Origin: Sulfuritalea sp.
GTDB taxonomy: Bacteria > Pseudomonadota > Gammaproteobacteria > Burkholderiales > Rhodocyclaceae
DNA: 64,000 nt
Direction: 5' to 3'
Assembly (NCBI GenBank): GCA_022842325.1
Contig: JALHPU010000022.1
Span: forward strand, 1-64,000
A program made the position numbers and the translations under genes. Below are positions 7,744-14,952 of the stretch, piece after piece (positions within the stretch are counted from its first letter, which is position 1; each line of letters starts with the position of its first letter). The notes beneath the pieces were generated by a model that saw nothing but the letters and a program-made list of their open reading frames with translations, ran no database searches and had not been told where the DNA came from.

Positions 7744-9405
7744 CTACTGCTTTCTTGGAATCAATTCATTTATTCCCCATTTCGGGGGGTACCAAAAAGA
7801 TATTGGTTTCGGTGTCATCCTAAATTTCTGTTTGATACGGGTACGTTGGGTCACCCCTGCTATTTCGGGATGCTTTACTCGTGAGTACTTGTCTACTTCG
7901 CAGAAGAGGTTTTGACAATCGATTAACTGTAGGCGCCTTCCCCATAGCGTTCGAAAGGGAATCCCTAGCCGTTGAAACTCTTCTTCTTGCCTATCGGCGA
8001 CAACCTTGATGATGTCGATTTCATTCAATCCACCTAACGAGCTGAAGCACTTGCGAATGCCGTTCAAGGCGCCTGGGCCAGGAACAACGAACTCCATTTC
8101 GCTGAAGTTCGCTTTCCCGCTGTAATTGAGGTCAGTGGCAAACTGGTAGGCTAGAAAGTCACCGATCATTGGATAAGACAGTAGCAAACGGAAGGTCTCC
8201 TGCATTGATCTTGCATTGGCTATGCGCTGCGGCAACTCGTCTTCCATCATTCGTCCGAGAAGCGCTAGATGTGCCCTGTGCTTCCGATCAGTATGAAAGA
8301 TCTTACTCCCAGATGGCATTATGTATGCGGCTGAATATATCTTCACGCCACTTGCCATTGCTTGCGTCAGGATCTCGTCATACCGCTCAAATGAGTACTC
8401 CGAGCATGTAACCCCCCCCAACTTTGACTCAAGTAGCTGCCACGTTTCCACTTTGTTGAACAACTTGAACAGAATCGTTCTAAAGAAAATTTCCTCCACA
8501 GACTGATCGCCTTCGTAAATGACCTTCCTAATCAGAAACTGACTAACCCGATCAGATGCACGGTAGGCATTGGTGAATTTGTGCACTTGAAGGATTGGGT
8601 CATCGGTCCATGGTGGTTGAATTCCATCGAATCGTTTGAAGAACATTTCTTGACGCTCAGCAGCGAATCGCCAGTAGGTATCAAAAACGATAGTAGGCTT
8701 TGCGGGCGACAACGACGTAAAGATCAACGGTGCTTGTCGCGTACGTGCCGTCGACGCAAAGGCGGGATGCGCCACACCGTCTGTGTCCCTTTGCTCGACG
8801 CTGCGCATCAAGCACAACACTCTTTCAAGTGCGTCTTCAATTTGACCGTCGTTGTCAATAGTAAATACGGGATACGACACGCCCTCTTTTTCTGCGAGAT
8901 TTCTATACGAACAGCTCCAGCCCTTCCATTCACGAAGGGGTTCTTCGCGGAGCGGCTTCTTTCGCTGGATCAAAAAGACTGCCGAAGGGCGAATACCTTG
9001 CCAGCTGGCCAACTCGGCTTCAATGAGTTTTGCGATAACCGGCTCGTTCGCGCCATTCGCAAGCCCATACACTCTGGTGGACCACCAGTAGCGATCTAGG
9101 ATGACTGTCTTGCCGGATTTCAATGCGGGGAGAATTCGTGTCTCGATGGCATCAATGTGCGCTGCTATATGAGCCGCCTGGAGCGCGGAAGAACTGACGG
9201 CACTGACCCCAAGCTTGTGTGGCCCATGATGCAACTCGTAGACGAGACGACCGAGTGATCCCGATTCCCGACCCGGGAATGTGAGCAATTCGCACTCGCG
9301 CGACTTTCTCTTCCAGTTCTTGAACAGCAGTTTCGCCAGCGCTGATTTTCCGACACCATCTGCGCCTTCAAGGACGAACAGCGAGCCGCATCTATTTGTT
9401 GTCAT
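7744..9405 (-). CDS. Thymidylate kinase fused to a 5-hmdU DNA kinase-type helical domain
   Basis: A 553-residue two-part protein. Residues 8 to about 205 are a thymidylate kinase-like domain with P-loop 'GADGVGKS' (14-21) and 'LDRYWWSTRVYG', the family DR(Y/W) region. Residues from about 230 on ('IVFDTYWRFAAERQEMFF', 'RKVIYEGDQSVEEIFFRT', 'YQFATDLNYS') look like the helical domain found in 5-hydroxymethyl-dU DNA kinases and the alpha-glutamyl/putrescinyl-thymine pyrophosphorylase group, which take part in thymine hypermodification in phages. Its ATG overlaps the stop of the upstream gene (ATGA). GC is lower than the backbone. The domain name comes from memory and is the key point to verify. 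Confidence 0.7.
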   Translation of the reverse strand: MTTNRCGSLFVLEGADGVGKSALAKLLFKNWKRKSRECELLTFPGRESGSLGRLVYELHHGPHKLGVSAVSSSALQAAHIAAHIDAIETRILPALKSGKTVILDRYWWSTRVYGLANGANEPVIAKLIEAELASWQGIRPSAVFLIQRKKPLREEPLREWKGWSCSYRNLAEKEGVSYPVFTIDNDGQIEDALERVLCLMRSVEQRDTDGVAHPAFASTARTRQAPLIFTSLSPAKPTIVFDTYWRFAAERQEMFFKRFDGIQPPWTDDPILQVHKFTNAYRASDRVSQFLIRKVIYEGDQSVEEIFFRTILFKLFNKVETWQLLESKLGGVTCSEYSFERYDEILTQAMASGVKIYSAAYIMPSGSKIFHTDRKHRAHLALLGRMMEDELPQRIANARSMQETFRLLLSYPMIGDFLAYQFATDLNYSGKANFSEMEFVVPGPGALNGIRKCFSSLGGLNEIDIIKVVADRQEEEFQRLGIPFRTLWGRRLQLIDCQNLFCEVDKYSRVKHPEIAGVTQRTRIKQKFRMTPKPISFWYPPKWGINELIPRKQ

Positions 9406-10190
9406 TCCTCGTTCCTATGTGCCAAGCGGTACTGACGCAAGTTGTCGCCAAAAGGCTTTAGATCTGACTTTCCATGATTGCCAAGTGTCAGCACGGCCGC
9501 GATGCAGGTCATCTGGACCAACGTACGGTCCATTTGACTGGCCATGAAATTCCCAAGGCGGCACAGCCCAAGGTAGTTTCCATAGGCCTTCTCGAACATA
9601 TATTGCAGAGGATAAAAGCCGGTCACCGATAATCCCTTGTGTCCGATGGGGGCAAATGCCACCTGTTGAAGGCAGGGAAAACCGAGAATCCTGTTATGGA
9701 CGTGATCGCGCGTTGGATCAAATACCGCGGCTTGAAGTGCGCTTCGCCTGTGATTTCCGCGTCTAAAAGTATCAATCACGTGCTTCAGTTGATTGACCGG
9801 AAGAGCATTTGGAACGTCTGGGCAATAATTCGTTAGGCGTCGGAAATAGTTGCCCTTGTTGTTTGCGCGGTCAGAATGCTTGATGGCGGGCCAGATACGC
9901 TCATACCGTGCAAACAGCTGTTCGGCATTATCCGGGATCGATGGATTCCACATCGAAATTGGGAAAATGGTGCTCGCGACATCTTCACAGCTGCGCTGAC
10001 CTAGACGCTTCATTTCGACGTCTAGTAGTCGGCGAATCTCGTTATCTTCTCGCACAACGCCATCAACGAAGTCTTTAACCACAATGACCACGGGAGAAAG
10101 TTCAGTTACGCCGGTGTCGCTGAGCCTCAGAAATGCGTCGGCCCATGCGAGCGACAGATTGTGGGAGGCTGGGTAAAGGGGCTCAGTCAA
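9402..10190 (-). CDS. Thymidylate synthase-like protein 2, divergent
   Basis: About 262 residues. A thymidylate synthase-type core is recognisable: 'RRSALQAAVFDP' (149-159) matches the family arginine strand, and 'ILGFPCLQQVAF' places a Pro-Cys pair at 172-173 where the nucleophile sits. The usual 'QRS.D..LG.P.N' is replaced by 'FYPLQYMFEKAYGNYLGL', so activity on the standard substrate is doubtful. A TTG start at 10190 is chosen because AGGAGG lies 8-10 bases upstream and it overlaps the ImmA stop; another TTG at 10232 has no such site. Two synthase-like proteins in one operon suggest either a heteromer or two substrates. Confidence 0.6.
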   Translation of the reverse strand: MTEPLYPASHNLSLAWADAFLRLSDTGVTELSPVVIVVKDFVDGVVREDNEIRRLLDVEMKRLGQRSCEDVASTIFPISMWNPSIPDNAEQLFARYERIWPAIKHSDRANNKGNYFRRLTNYCPDVPNALPVNQLKHVIDTFRRGNHRRSALQAAVFDPTRDHVHNRILGFPCLQQVAFAPIGHKGLSVTGFYPLQYMFEKAYGNYLGLCRLGNFMASQMDRTLVQMTCIAAVLTLGNHGKSDLKPFGDNLRQYRLAHRNEE

Positions 10191-11055
10191 GATCAGATAC
10201 CTCCTCGGCAAAACGATACTTAGCACGTCCAACGTAGCTCCTTCGGGTTACGCGGATGAAAGCAGTCCATGTCTTTCCCGGAACACTGGCACGGCAAATT
10301 CCTGGCCGGGTAGCATTGACTACTGTTCCCGCGGTACTTTGTTCGACGACCATTGCCGCACGGCCTTCAATGACAGTATCGGGAGGCAACAGAATCAGAT
10401 CTGACTCTTGCACATCGATTGCTCTGCCCGTCCAGTGCAGGTCAACGTAGACCAACGGCTCTCGGCACTCTCGTCCGAGGAGAGATGACCGCAAAGATTG
10501 AGGAGTGCTGCGCAAGAGAACTGTTGAGCGGACCTGAGTCAACGCTCCGAGAGCGTACTGCATGTGACGAATGAGCGTTGCGTAGCCAACCCCCAAGTAG
10601 CTTGCCACGGAATACATGTGTTCCGGCTGACAAGTACTTGGGTCCAGTCCCCGCACCGCGAAGGCGTGATCCACCGCCAACTTCGGCATCAGCATTGCAC
10701 CAGCAAAGCAATCGGCAACAAATTCATTTGGGTCAAACTTTGCCTCGGCGCGCCTGATATCGACAAGTTCATCGTACTGATCACCATGACCGAATACGTG
10801 ATGACCCAACTCGTGGGCTCCCGTAAACGCCTGCCTGCCCGCAGGCCGAAGTGACGAAACAATAATAGTTGGGTGCGCGGCTAGACAGTACGCGCCCTCC
10901 ATAGATGGAATATCGATAAACCGAACATCAACACCAAGGCGCTCTGCAAGATCGAACACGCAAACCGCCCCCCAAGGCTCTATCGCTCCACGCTTTCGAA
11001 GCTGTAGCGCTTTGGCTGTTGCCATCCTCGCCAACTGCTGACGGTCGATACTCAT
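10183..11055 (-). CDS. ImmA/IrrE-family metallopeptidase
   Basis: A 290-residue zinc protease of the ImmA/IrrE family. The HEXXH motif is 'HELGHHVFGH' (His81, Glu82, His85), and the downstream helix 'FVADCFAGAMLMP' supplies the third ligand region and the family-typical ending. ImmA proteases cleave or displace an XRE repressor encoded beside them and so switch on mobile-element or defence genes. The XRE gene lies directly upstream with TGATG overlap, so this pair is a likely switch for the operon. The last 130 residues ('LLGRECREPLVYVDLHW' onward) form an extra domain that I do not recognise and which may sense a signal. Confidence 0.85.
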   Translation of the reverse strand: MSIDRQQLARMATAKALQLRKRGAIEPWGAVCVFDLAERLGVDVRFIDIPSMEGAYCLAAHPTIIVSSLRPAGRQAFTGAHELGHHVFGHGDQYDELVDIRRAEAKFDPNEFVADCFAGAMLMPKLAVDHAFAVRGLDPSTCQPEHMYSVASYLGVGYATLIRHMQYALGALTQVRSTVLLRSTPQSLRSSLLGRECREPLVYVDLHWTGRAIDVQESDLILLPPDTVIEGRAAMVVEQSTAGTVVNATRPGICRASVPGKTWTAFIRVTRRSYVGRAKYRFAEEVSDLD

Positions 11056-11405
11056 CACTTGGCCTTTGGCTTCTTGAGCATTTGGACCAGCTTCATCAGC
11101 CGATTCAAATCGTCGTCTTTCATCCTGCTGAGTTGACGCGCAGCCAGGAGGATTTTGTCATCACTTGGGTCTGAGTCTGAATCGCGCTCTGCGAGAATCC
11201 AGTCTGTGCCAACTCCATAAATCTCCGCGAACTGACTTAGCTCTTCAGCGGACACTCGCCGACGACCGGCCTCAATTTCGGAAATGGTTGGACGATGGAC
11301 GCCAAGTAGCTTTGCTACCTGCCCTTGACTCAGACCGGCAGCTGTGCGAGCCGTGCGTAGCCGTTCACCAATCGACAGACGAAGGTCGTTCGACTGGGTA
11401 GTCAT
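11055..11405 (-). CDS. XRE-family transcriptional regulator (ImmR-like)
   Basis: A 116-residue regulator. The helix-turn-helix covers residues 12-65: 'IGERLRTARTAAGLSQGQVA', then 'LGVHRPTISEIEAGRRRVS' as the recognition part. The remaining residues are charged, with no clear domain. It probably represses the operon it sits in; a TACCA/TGGTA dyad overlaps the -10 of the promoter at 11710-11721. Its ATG overlaps the stop of the ACP-like gene (ATGA) and its stop overlaps the protease start, so dose is coupled to its neighbours. Confidence 0.88.
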   Translation of the reverse strand: MTTQSNDLRLSIGERLRTARTAAGLSQGQVAKLLGVHRPTISEIEAGRRRVSAEELSQFAEIYGVGTDWILAERDSDSDPSDDKILLAARQLSRMKDDDLNRLMKLVQMLKKPKAK

Positions 11406-11692
11406 TTTGCGACCCCTGCCTTTTCCATTAGATCCCTTGCGCGCTCGGCAATTTCTCCTATCGTCAAAGCGCGGTGTCCCTCTTCGGCTACCAGAAGATT
11501 ATCCACGTCAAAGTCATATCCGAGCTTGGTTGAGATATCCAAGGTGGCTTCAATTCCGTTAAGACTGTCGAAGCCAGGCAGATCGCCTATAGCGCAGGTT
11601 GCACTAGACATAGGAATAGTTTCTCGCCCACTGATGGTTTGAATCTCGTTCAGCACATCAATGATGATCTGTTCAATATCTTTCAGCGACAT
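11402..11692 (-). CDS. Acyl carrier protein-like protein
   Basis: A 96-residue acidic helical protein. 'LPGFDSLNGIEAT' (residues 38-50) matches the phosphopantetheine attachment motif of acyl and peptidyl carrier proteins, with Ser43 as the candidate attachment site; the sizes of helix 1 and helix 2/3 also fit. No ligase, transacylase or phosphopantetheinyl transferase is nearby. As first gene of the nucleotide operon it is unexpected: it could carry an acyl or aminoacyl group used to decorate a modified base, but that is speculation. Translation is coupled to the XRE gene through ATGA. Confidence 0.7.
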   Translation of the reverse strand: MSLKDIEQIIIDVLNEIQTISGRETIPMSSATCAIGDLPGFDSLNGIEATLDISTKLGYDFDVDNLLVAEEGHRALTIGEIAERARDLMEKAGVAK

Positions 11693-11706
11693 ACTCGGCC
11701 TCCGTT

Positions 11707-11754
11707 TCTTACCATGTGGTATGGAAATCTTACCACTCTGAATTGGGTTGTCAA
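11707..11754 (-). promoter_or_regulatory. Promoter and operator of the six-gene nucleotide operon
   Basis: On the minus strand a perfect -35 TTGACA (11754-11749) is followed after 16 bases by TAAGAT (11732-11727) as -10. The perfect dyad TACCA-TG-TGGTA (11710-11721) lies just downstream of the -10, and CTTACCA is repeated 21 bases away (11708 and 11729 on the plus strand), two helical turns. This is the layout of an XRE-type autoregulated promoter. Confidence 0.55.
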
Positions 11755-12014
11755 GCCCAACCTAACGAACTACGTGTTCGTAACCACTAGACCTTTAACT
11801 ATGCGCGATTCCTACCAGCGGCCAATACGCGCTAAAAGCCGGGGACCCCCGCCGTATGGCCAGCGCCGGCTCTTGATCTATCCTGCGCGCCCTACAGCAC
11901 AAGCCGGGCGTCAATTTCGGAATCTGCACCCAAGCCCTGTGGATTCAGGTTGACATATCCCGGCCCACGTCAATCCGGAACTCCCAACGTTCAGCGGTAC
12001 AGCCGGAGACTTTG
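11755..12014. other. Intergenic region with no recognised gene
   Basis: From the promoter of the nucleotide operon to the crotonase remnant I see no credible coding frame on either strand. The only structure noted is one copy of the dispersed palindromic element at 11851-11874. GC rises back towards the backbone level across this stretch, so the right boundary of the island lies here or a little beyond. Confidence 0.6.
11851..11874 (-). repeat. Dispersed palindromic element, copy 5
   Basis: On the minus strand: AAGAGCCGGCGCTGGC, CAT, ACGGC. One base differs from the reference in the left arm and the right arm is cut short. It lies upstream of the promoter of the nucleotide operon. Confidence 0.5.
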
Positions 12015-12146
12015 TCAGTTCCCGAGGAATCCGGGCTTCTTCTTCGCCACAAAACCACGCACACCTCGCGAAAAATCCTGCGTCATGGCGCAGGCGGCGA
12101 AGCTGTCTTGTCCGGCCTGCAACTGTTCCGCGAGCTTGCGATTGAG
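12015..12146 (-). pseudogene. 3' fragment of an enoyl-CoA hydratase/isomerase gene
   Basis: About 43 residues, 'SLNRKLAEQLQAG' to 'DFSRGVRGFVAKKKPGFLGN', match the C-terminal helices of crotonase-family enzymes (the 'D..EG..AF..K..P.F.G' ending). No N-terminal or active-site region precedes it; upstream the frame has no crotonase sequence. It is probably what is left of a hydratase gene that once belonged to the operon at 12268-16704 and was cut when the island inserted or was rearranged. Confidence 0.5.
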
Positions 12147-12222
12147 GGATTGTTGATCAGGCGCTCCGCAGGGCGCGCCATTCGGCGGCGGGGGCGTCCA
12201 GCGAGTCATGGAAGGCCTTGAT

Positions 12223-12247
12223 GTCGCCGTAGCGCCAGCGCCGACTC
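12223..12247 (-). repeat. Dispersed palindromic element, copy 6
   Basis: On the minus strand: GAGTCGGCGCTGGC, GCT, ACGGCGAC, a full match to the reference arms. It lies just outside the SDR gene, at the right edge of the rearranged region. Confidence 0.55.
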
Positions 12248-12267
12248 CTGGCCTGTTCGGTGCCCAA

Positions 12268-13086
12268 TCAAGGCAAGCCAGAGAACTCCGCGCCCACACG
12301 CCGCTTCATGATCCGGGCGTAGAGCCCCGGCGCCAGCCGGCTCAGCCACCAGGCCTTGCGCGCGGTGGCGTCGGGCAGCAGCAGCCAGCGCCCTGCCGCC
12401 ACGGCTGCGAACACGCGCTCGGCGATTTCTTCCGGCGTGGATTCGCCGCCGGTGGTGATGCGCGGGCTGCTGACCGGCGCGCCGCCGCCGTCGGTGGCCG
12501 CGGTGCCGATGCCGGTGCGGATGAATGACGGACACACCAGGGTGACGCCGACGCCGGCGCCTTCGACTTCGCTGCGCAAGCTGTCGAAGAAGCCGTGCAG
12601 CGCGTGCTTGCTGGCGGCATAGCCGGTACGGCCGGTCAGCGGTGCGAAGCCGGCGACGCTGGAGATGGCGACGATGAAGCCGCGCCGCGCGACGATGTGC
12701 GACAGGGCGTCCCGGGTGAGGTTCGCCGCAGCGAAGAAATTGACTTCCATGACGCGGCGGATCACCTCGGGATCGGTGTCCTGCAACAGGCTGCGGTGGC
12801 TGATGCCGGCGTTGTTGATGAGGCCGTCGAGCGCGCCGAAATGCTCCAGTGTTTTGACCACGGCGGCGGTGCACGCGACGGGATCGGTGATGTCGGCGGG
12901 CAGCGCCAGCGCCTCGGCGCCGCTGGCGCGCAGCGCCGCGACCAGGGCGTCGAGCTTTTGCGCATCGAGATCCATGGCGGCGATGCGCGCGCCGGCGGCG
13001 GCATAGCGCCGGCACAGCGCGGCGCCCAGCCCGCCGGCGGCGCCGGTGATCAGCACCACCCTGCCCCCGACGTCGCGGCCGCTCAT
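12268..13086 (-). CDS. Short-chain dehydrogenase/reductase
   Basis: A 272-residue classical SDR. The NAD(P) motif is 'TGAAGGLG' (near residue 14), the structural motif is 'NNAG', and the catalytic set is Ser in 'ISSVAGF' and 'YAASK' (Tyr, Lys). The Asp in 'AAMDLDAQ' after strand 2 favours NAD. The start is the ATG overlapping the stop of the epimerase gene, so the longer same-frame extension upstream is not used. It is the last intact gene of the TPP enzyme-transporter-epimerase operon; the substrate is unknown. Confidence 0.88.
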   Translation of the reverse strand: MSGRDVGGRVVLITGAAGGLGAALCRRYAAAGARIAAMDLDAQKLDALVAALRASGAEALALPADITDPVACTAAVVKTLEHFGALDGLINNAGISHRSLLQDTDPEVIRRVMEVNFFAAANLTRDALSHIVARRGFIVAISSVAGFAPLTGRTGYAASKHALHGFFDSLRSEVEGAGVGVTLVCPSFIRTGIGTAATDGGGAPVSSPRITTGGESTPEEIAERVFAAVAAGRWLLLPDATARKAWWLSRLAPGLYARIMKRRVGAEFSGLP

Positions 13087-14033
13087 CGTATGAACGGGCG
13101 GTGCGAGGTCCGCCACAGTTCGAAGACCTCCGACGAACTGAGCCTGGGCACGTAGCCGAATTCTTCCTTCAGCCGCCGGTTGTCGAGCACCGGCCGGTAG
13201 CGCAGGAAGTCGATCTGCTCGGGACCGTACTGGGTCAGGCCCAGCTTCTTCAACAGCCACAGCGCGGCCTGCAGCACGCCGGGAGGAAAGACCACGCAGC
13301 GCTTGCCGAGGCGCGCGGCGATTTCGTGGATGCCCAGCGTGCCGTCGCCGGCGACATTGAAAATGCCCGTCACCTTTGATCCGATGCCCTGCACGATGGC
13401 GCCGACCACGTCCTTGTCGTGGATGAAGACGAAGGGGCTGTCGCTGCCGCGGATCGCGATCAGGTAGCGCTTTTCGAACAGGTCGGTGATCTGGTTGTTC
13501 ACCGAGACGCCGAGGATGGTGCCGATGCGGAACACGGTCTGTTCCAGCTGCGGCTGCCGCACGCGGTAGTCGGCCAGCATTTCCTCGACCAGGCGCTTGT
13601 GCCAGGAATAGGCGAAGCTCTGGTTGCCGCGCACGGGATCGCTTTCGGTCAGCCATTGCGGGTTGTCGGCATGGTAGCCGTAGGCCGCGCCGGAGGACGA
13701 CACGATGATGCGCTTCACCTCGTGGCGCACGCAGGCTTCGAGCAGCTTGCGGGTGCCTTCGACATCGACGCTGTATTCGAATTCGCGATTGCTGTTCCTG
13801 CCCGGCGTGACGATGGAAGCCAGATGCACGACGACCTGCGGCCGGTGGCGCGCGATGATGGCATCCACTTCCGCGGCGCGGATGTCGGCCCGCTCGTAGG
13901 TGACGCCGGGCAGCCGCTGCAAGGGCTCGCGCAGGTCGAGCGCAATGGTGCGCAGGTCGGGACGCGCCGACAGCCGGGTGACGACCTGGCTGCCGAGGTA
14001 ACCCGAGCTGCCGGTGACGAGGACAACGCTCAT
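13083..14033 (-). CDS. NAD-dependent epimerase/dehydratase family protein
   Basis: A 316-residue extended SDR. 'VLVTGSSGYLGSQVV' is the nucleotide-binding motif, 'SSSGAAYGY' and 'YSWHK' supply the Ser and YxxxK catalytic residues. It resembles nucleoside-sugar epimerases in general and 3-beta-hydroxysteroid dehydrogenase-type proteins; the substrate cannot be assigned. It overlaps both neighbours by ATGA, so the transporter, this gene and the SDR are translated as a coupled set. Confidence 0.85.
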   Translation of the reverse strand: MSVVLVTGSSGYLGSQVVTRLSARPDLRTIALDLREPLQRLPGVTYERADIRAAEVDAIIARHRPQVVVHLASIVTPGRNSNREFEYSVDVEGTRKLLEACVRHEVKRIIVSSSGAAYGYHADNPQWLTESDPVRGNQSFAYSWHKRLVEEMLADYRVRQPQLEQTVFRIGTILGVSVNNQITDLFEKRYLIAIRGSDSPFVFIHDKDVVGAIVQGIGSKVTGIFNVAGDGTLGIHEIAARLGKRCVVFPPGVLQAALWLLKKLGLTQYGPEQIDFLRYRPVLDNRRLKEEFGYVPRLSSSEVFELWRTSHRPFIR

Positions 14034-14938
14034 GTCGAGGTTTGCGGGTCTCGCCTGCTCCAGATGGTCGACACGGTGAGTCCGGAAATGATGTGCCAGA
14101 TGCCCCACCAGGCCGTGACGATGGCCATGCCGCCGAGGCCGTCGAAGAAGTTGAATATCAGGATCAGGCCCAGTGCCGAGTTCTGGATGCCGACTTCGAT
14201 CGACACGGCGCGCCGGTCGCGCTCGGGCAGGCCGCTGAATTTCGCTGCGTAGTAGCCGGTGGTCAGCGCCAGGCCGTTGTGCAGCAACACGGCGAAGACG
14301 ACGAAGCCGACGTAGTCTAGAAAATGGCGCCAGTTGGCGGCCAGCGCGCCGAGCACGAAGATGCCGAACACCACCAGCGAGAAAATTTTCACCGGCTTGT
14401 GCGCGCGCTCGACGAAGCGCGGAAACTTGTAGCCGGTCCACATGCCCGCCGCCATCGGCAGGCCGAGCAGCAGGAACACGGCGAGCAGCATTTCCAGCGG
14501 ATCGAGCGCCACTTCCTTGAGGATCTTCGCCGTTTCCGGATTCAGCCCGCCCCAGAGCGACAGGTTGAGCGGCGTCATGACGATGGCCACGGCAGTGGAC
14601 AGCGCCGTCATGGTGATCGACAGCGCGGTGTTGCCGCGGGCGTAATGGGTCAGGAAATTGGAAATGTTGCCGCCCGGACAGGCCGCCACCAGCATCATGC
14701 CCAGCGCGATGCTGGGTGCCGGCCTGATCACCATGACCAGCAGGAAGGTGAAGGCCGGCAGCAGCACGAACTGCCCGGCCATGCCGATCAACACCGGCTT
14801 GGGCATGGTCAGTACCGCCTTGAAGTCCGCCAGCTTGAGGTCGAGCGCGACGCCGAACATCACCAGACCGATGATGGCGTTGAGCGCCCAGAGCGATTGC
14901 GGATTGAAATTCAGCCGGACCAGGTCGATTTCGTTCAT
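14030..14938 (-). CDS. Bile acid:sodium symporter (BASS) family transporter
   Basis: A 302-residue inner-membrane protein with about nine or ten hydrophobic segments. The family signature region 'VAACPGGNISNFLTHYARGN' in the first half and 'EVGIQNSALGLIL' in the second are the two crossover regions of BASS proteins, which import organic anions with sodium. The start at 14938 is chosen because GGGGAG precedes it. The gene lies 14 bases after the TPP-enzyme gene; the substrate is probably the acid handled by that operon. Confidence 0.88.
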   Translation of the reverse strand: MNEIDLVRLNFNPQSLWALNAIIGLVMFGVALDLKLADFKAVLTMPKPVLIGMAGQFVLLPAFTFLLVMVIRPAPSIALGMMLVAACPGGNISNFLTHYARGNTALSITMTALSTAVAIVMTPLNLSLWGGLNPETAKILKEVALDPLEMLLAVFLLLGLPMAAGMWTGYKFPRFVERAHKPVKIFSLVVFGIFVLGALAANWRHFLDYVGFVVFAVLLHNGLALTTGYYAAKFSGLPERDRRAVSIEVGIQNSALGLILIFNFFDGLGGMAIVTAWWGIWHIISGLTVSTIWSRRDPQTST

Positions 14939-14952
14939 GACGAACTCCCCGC

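Noticed and set aside
2700..12300. Prophage
   Set aside because: Despite an XRE/ImmA pair and nucleotide enzymes, no integrase, terminase, capsid or tail genes are present.
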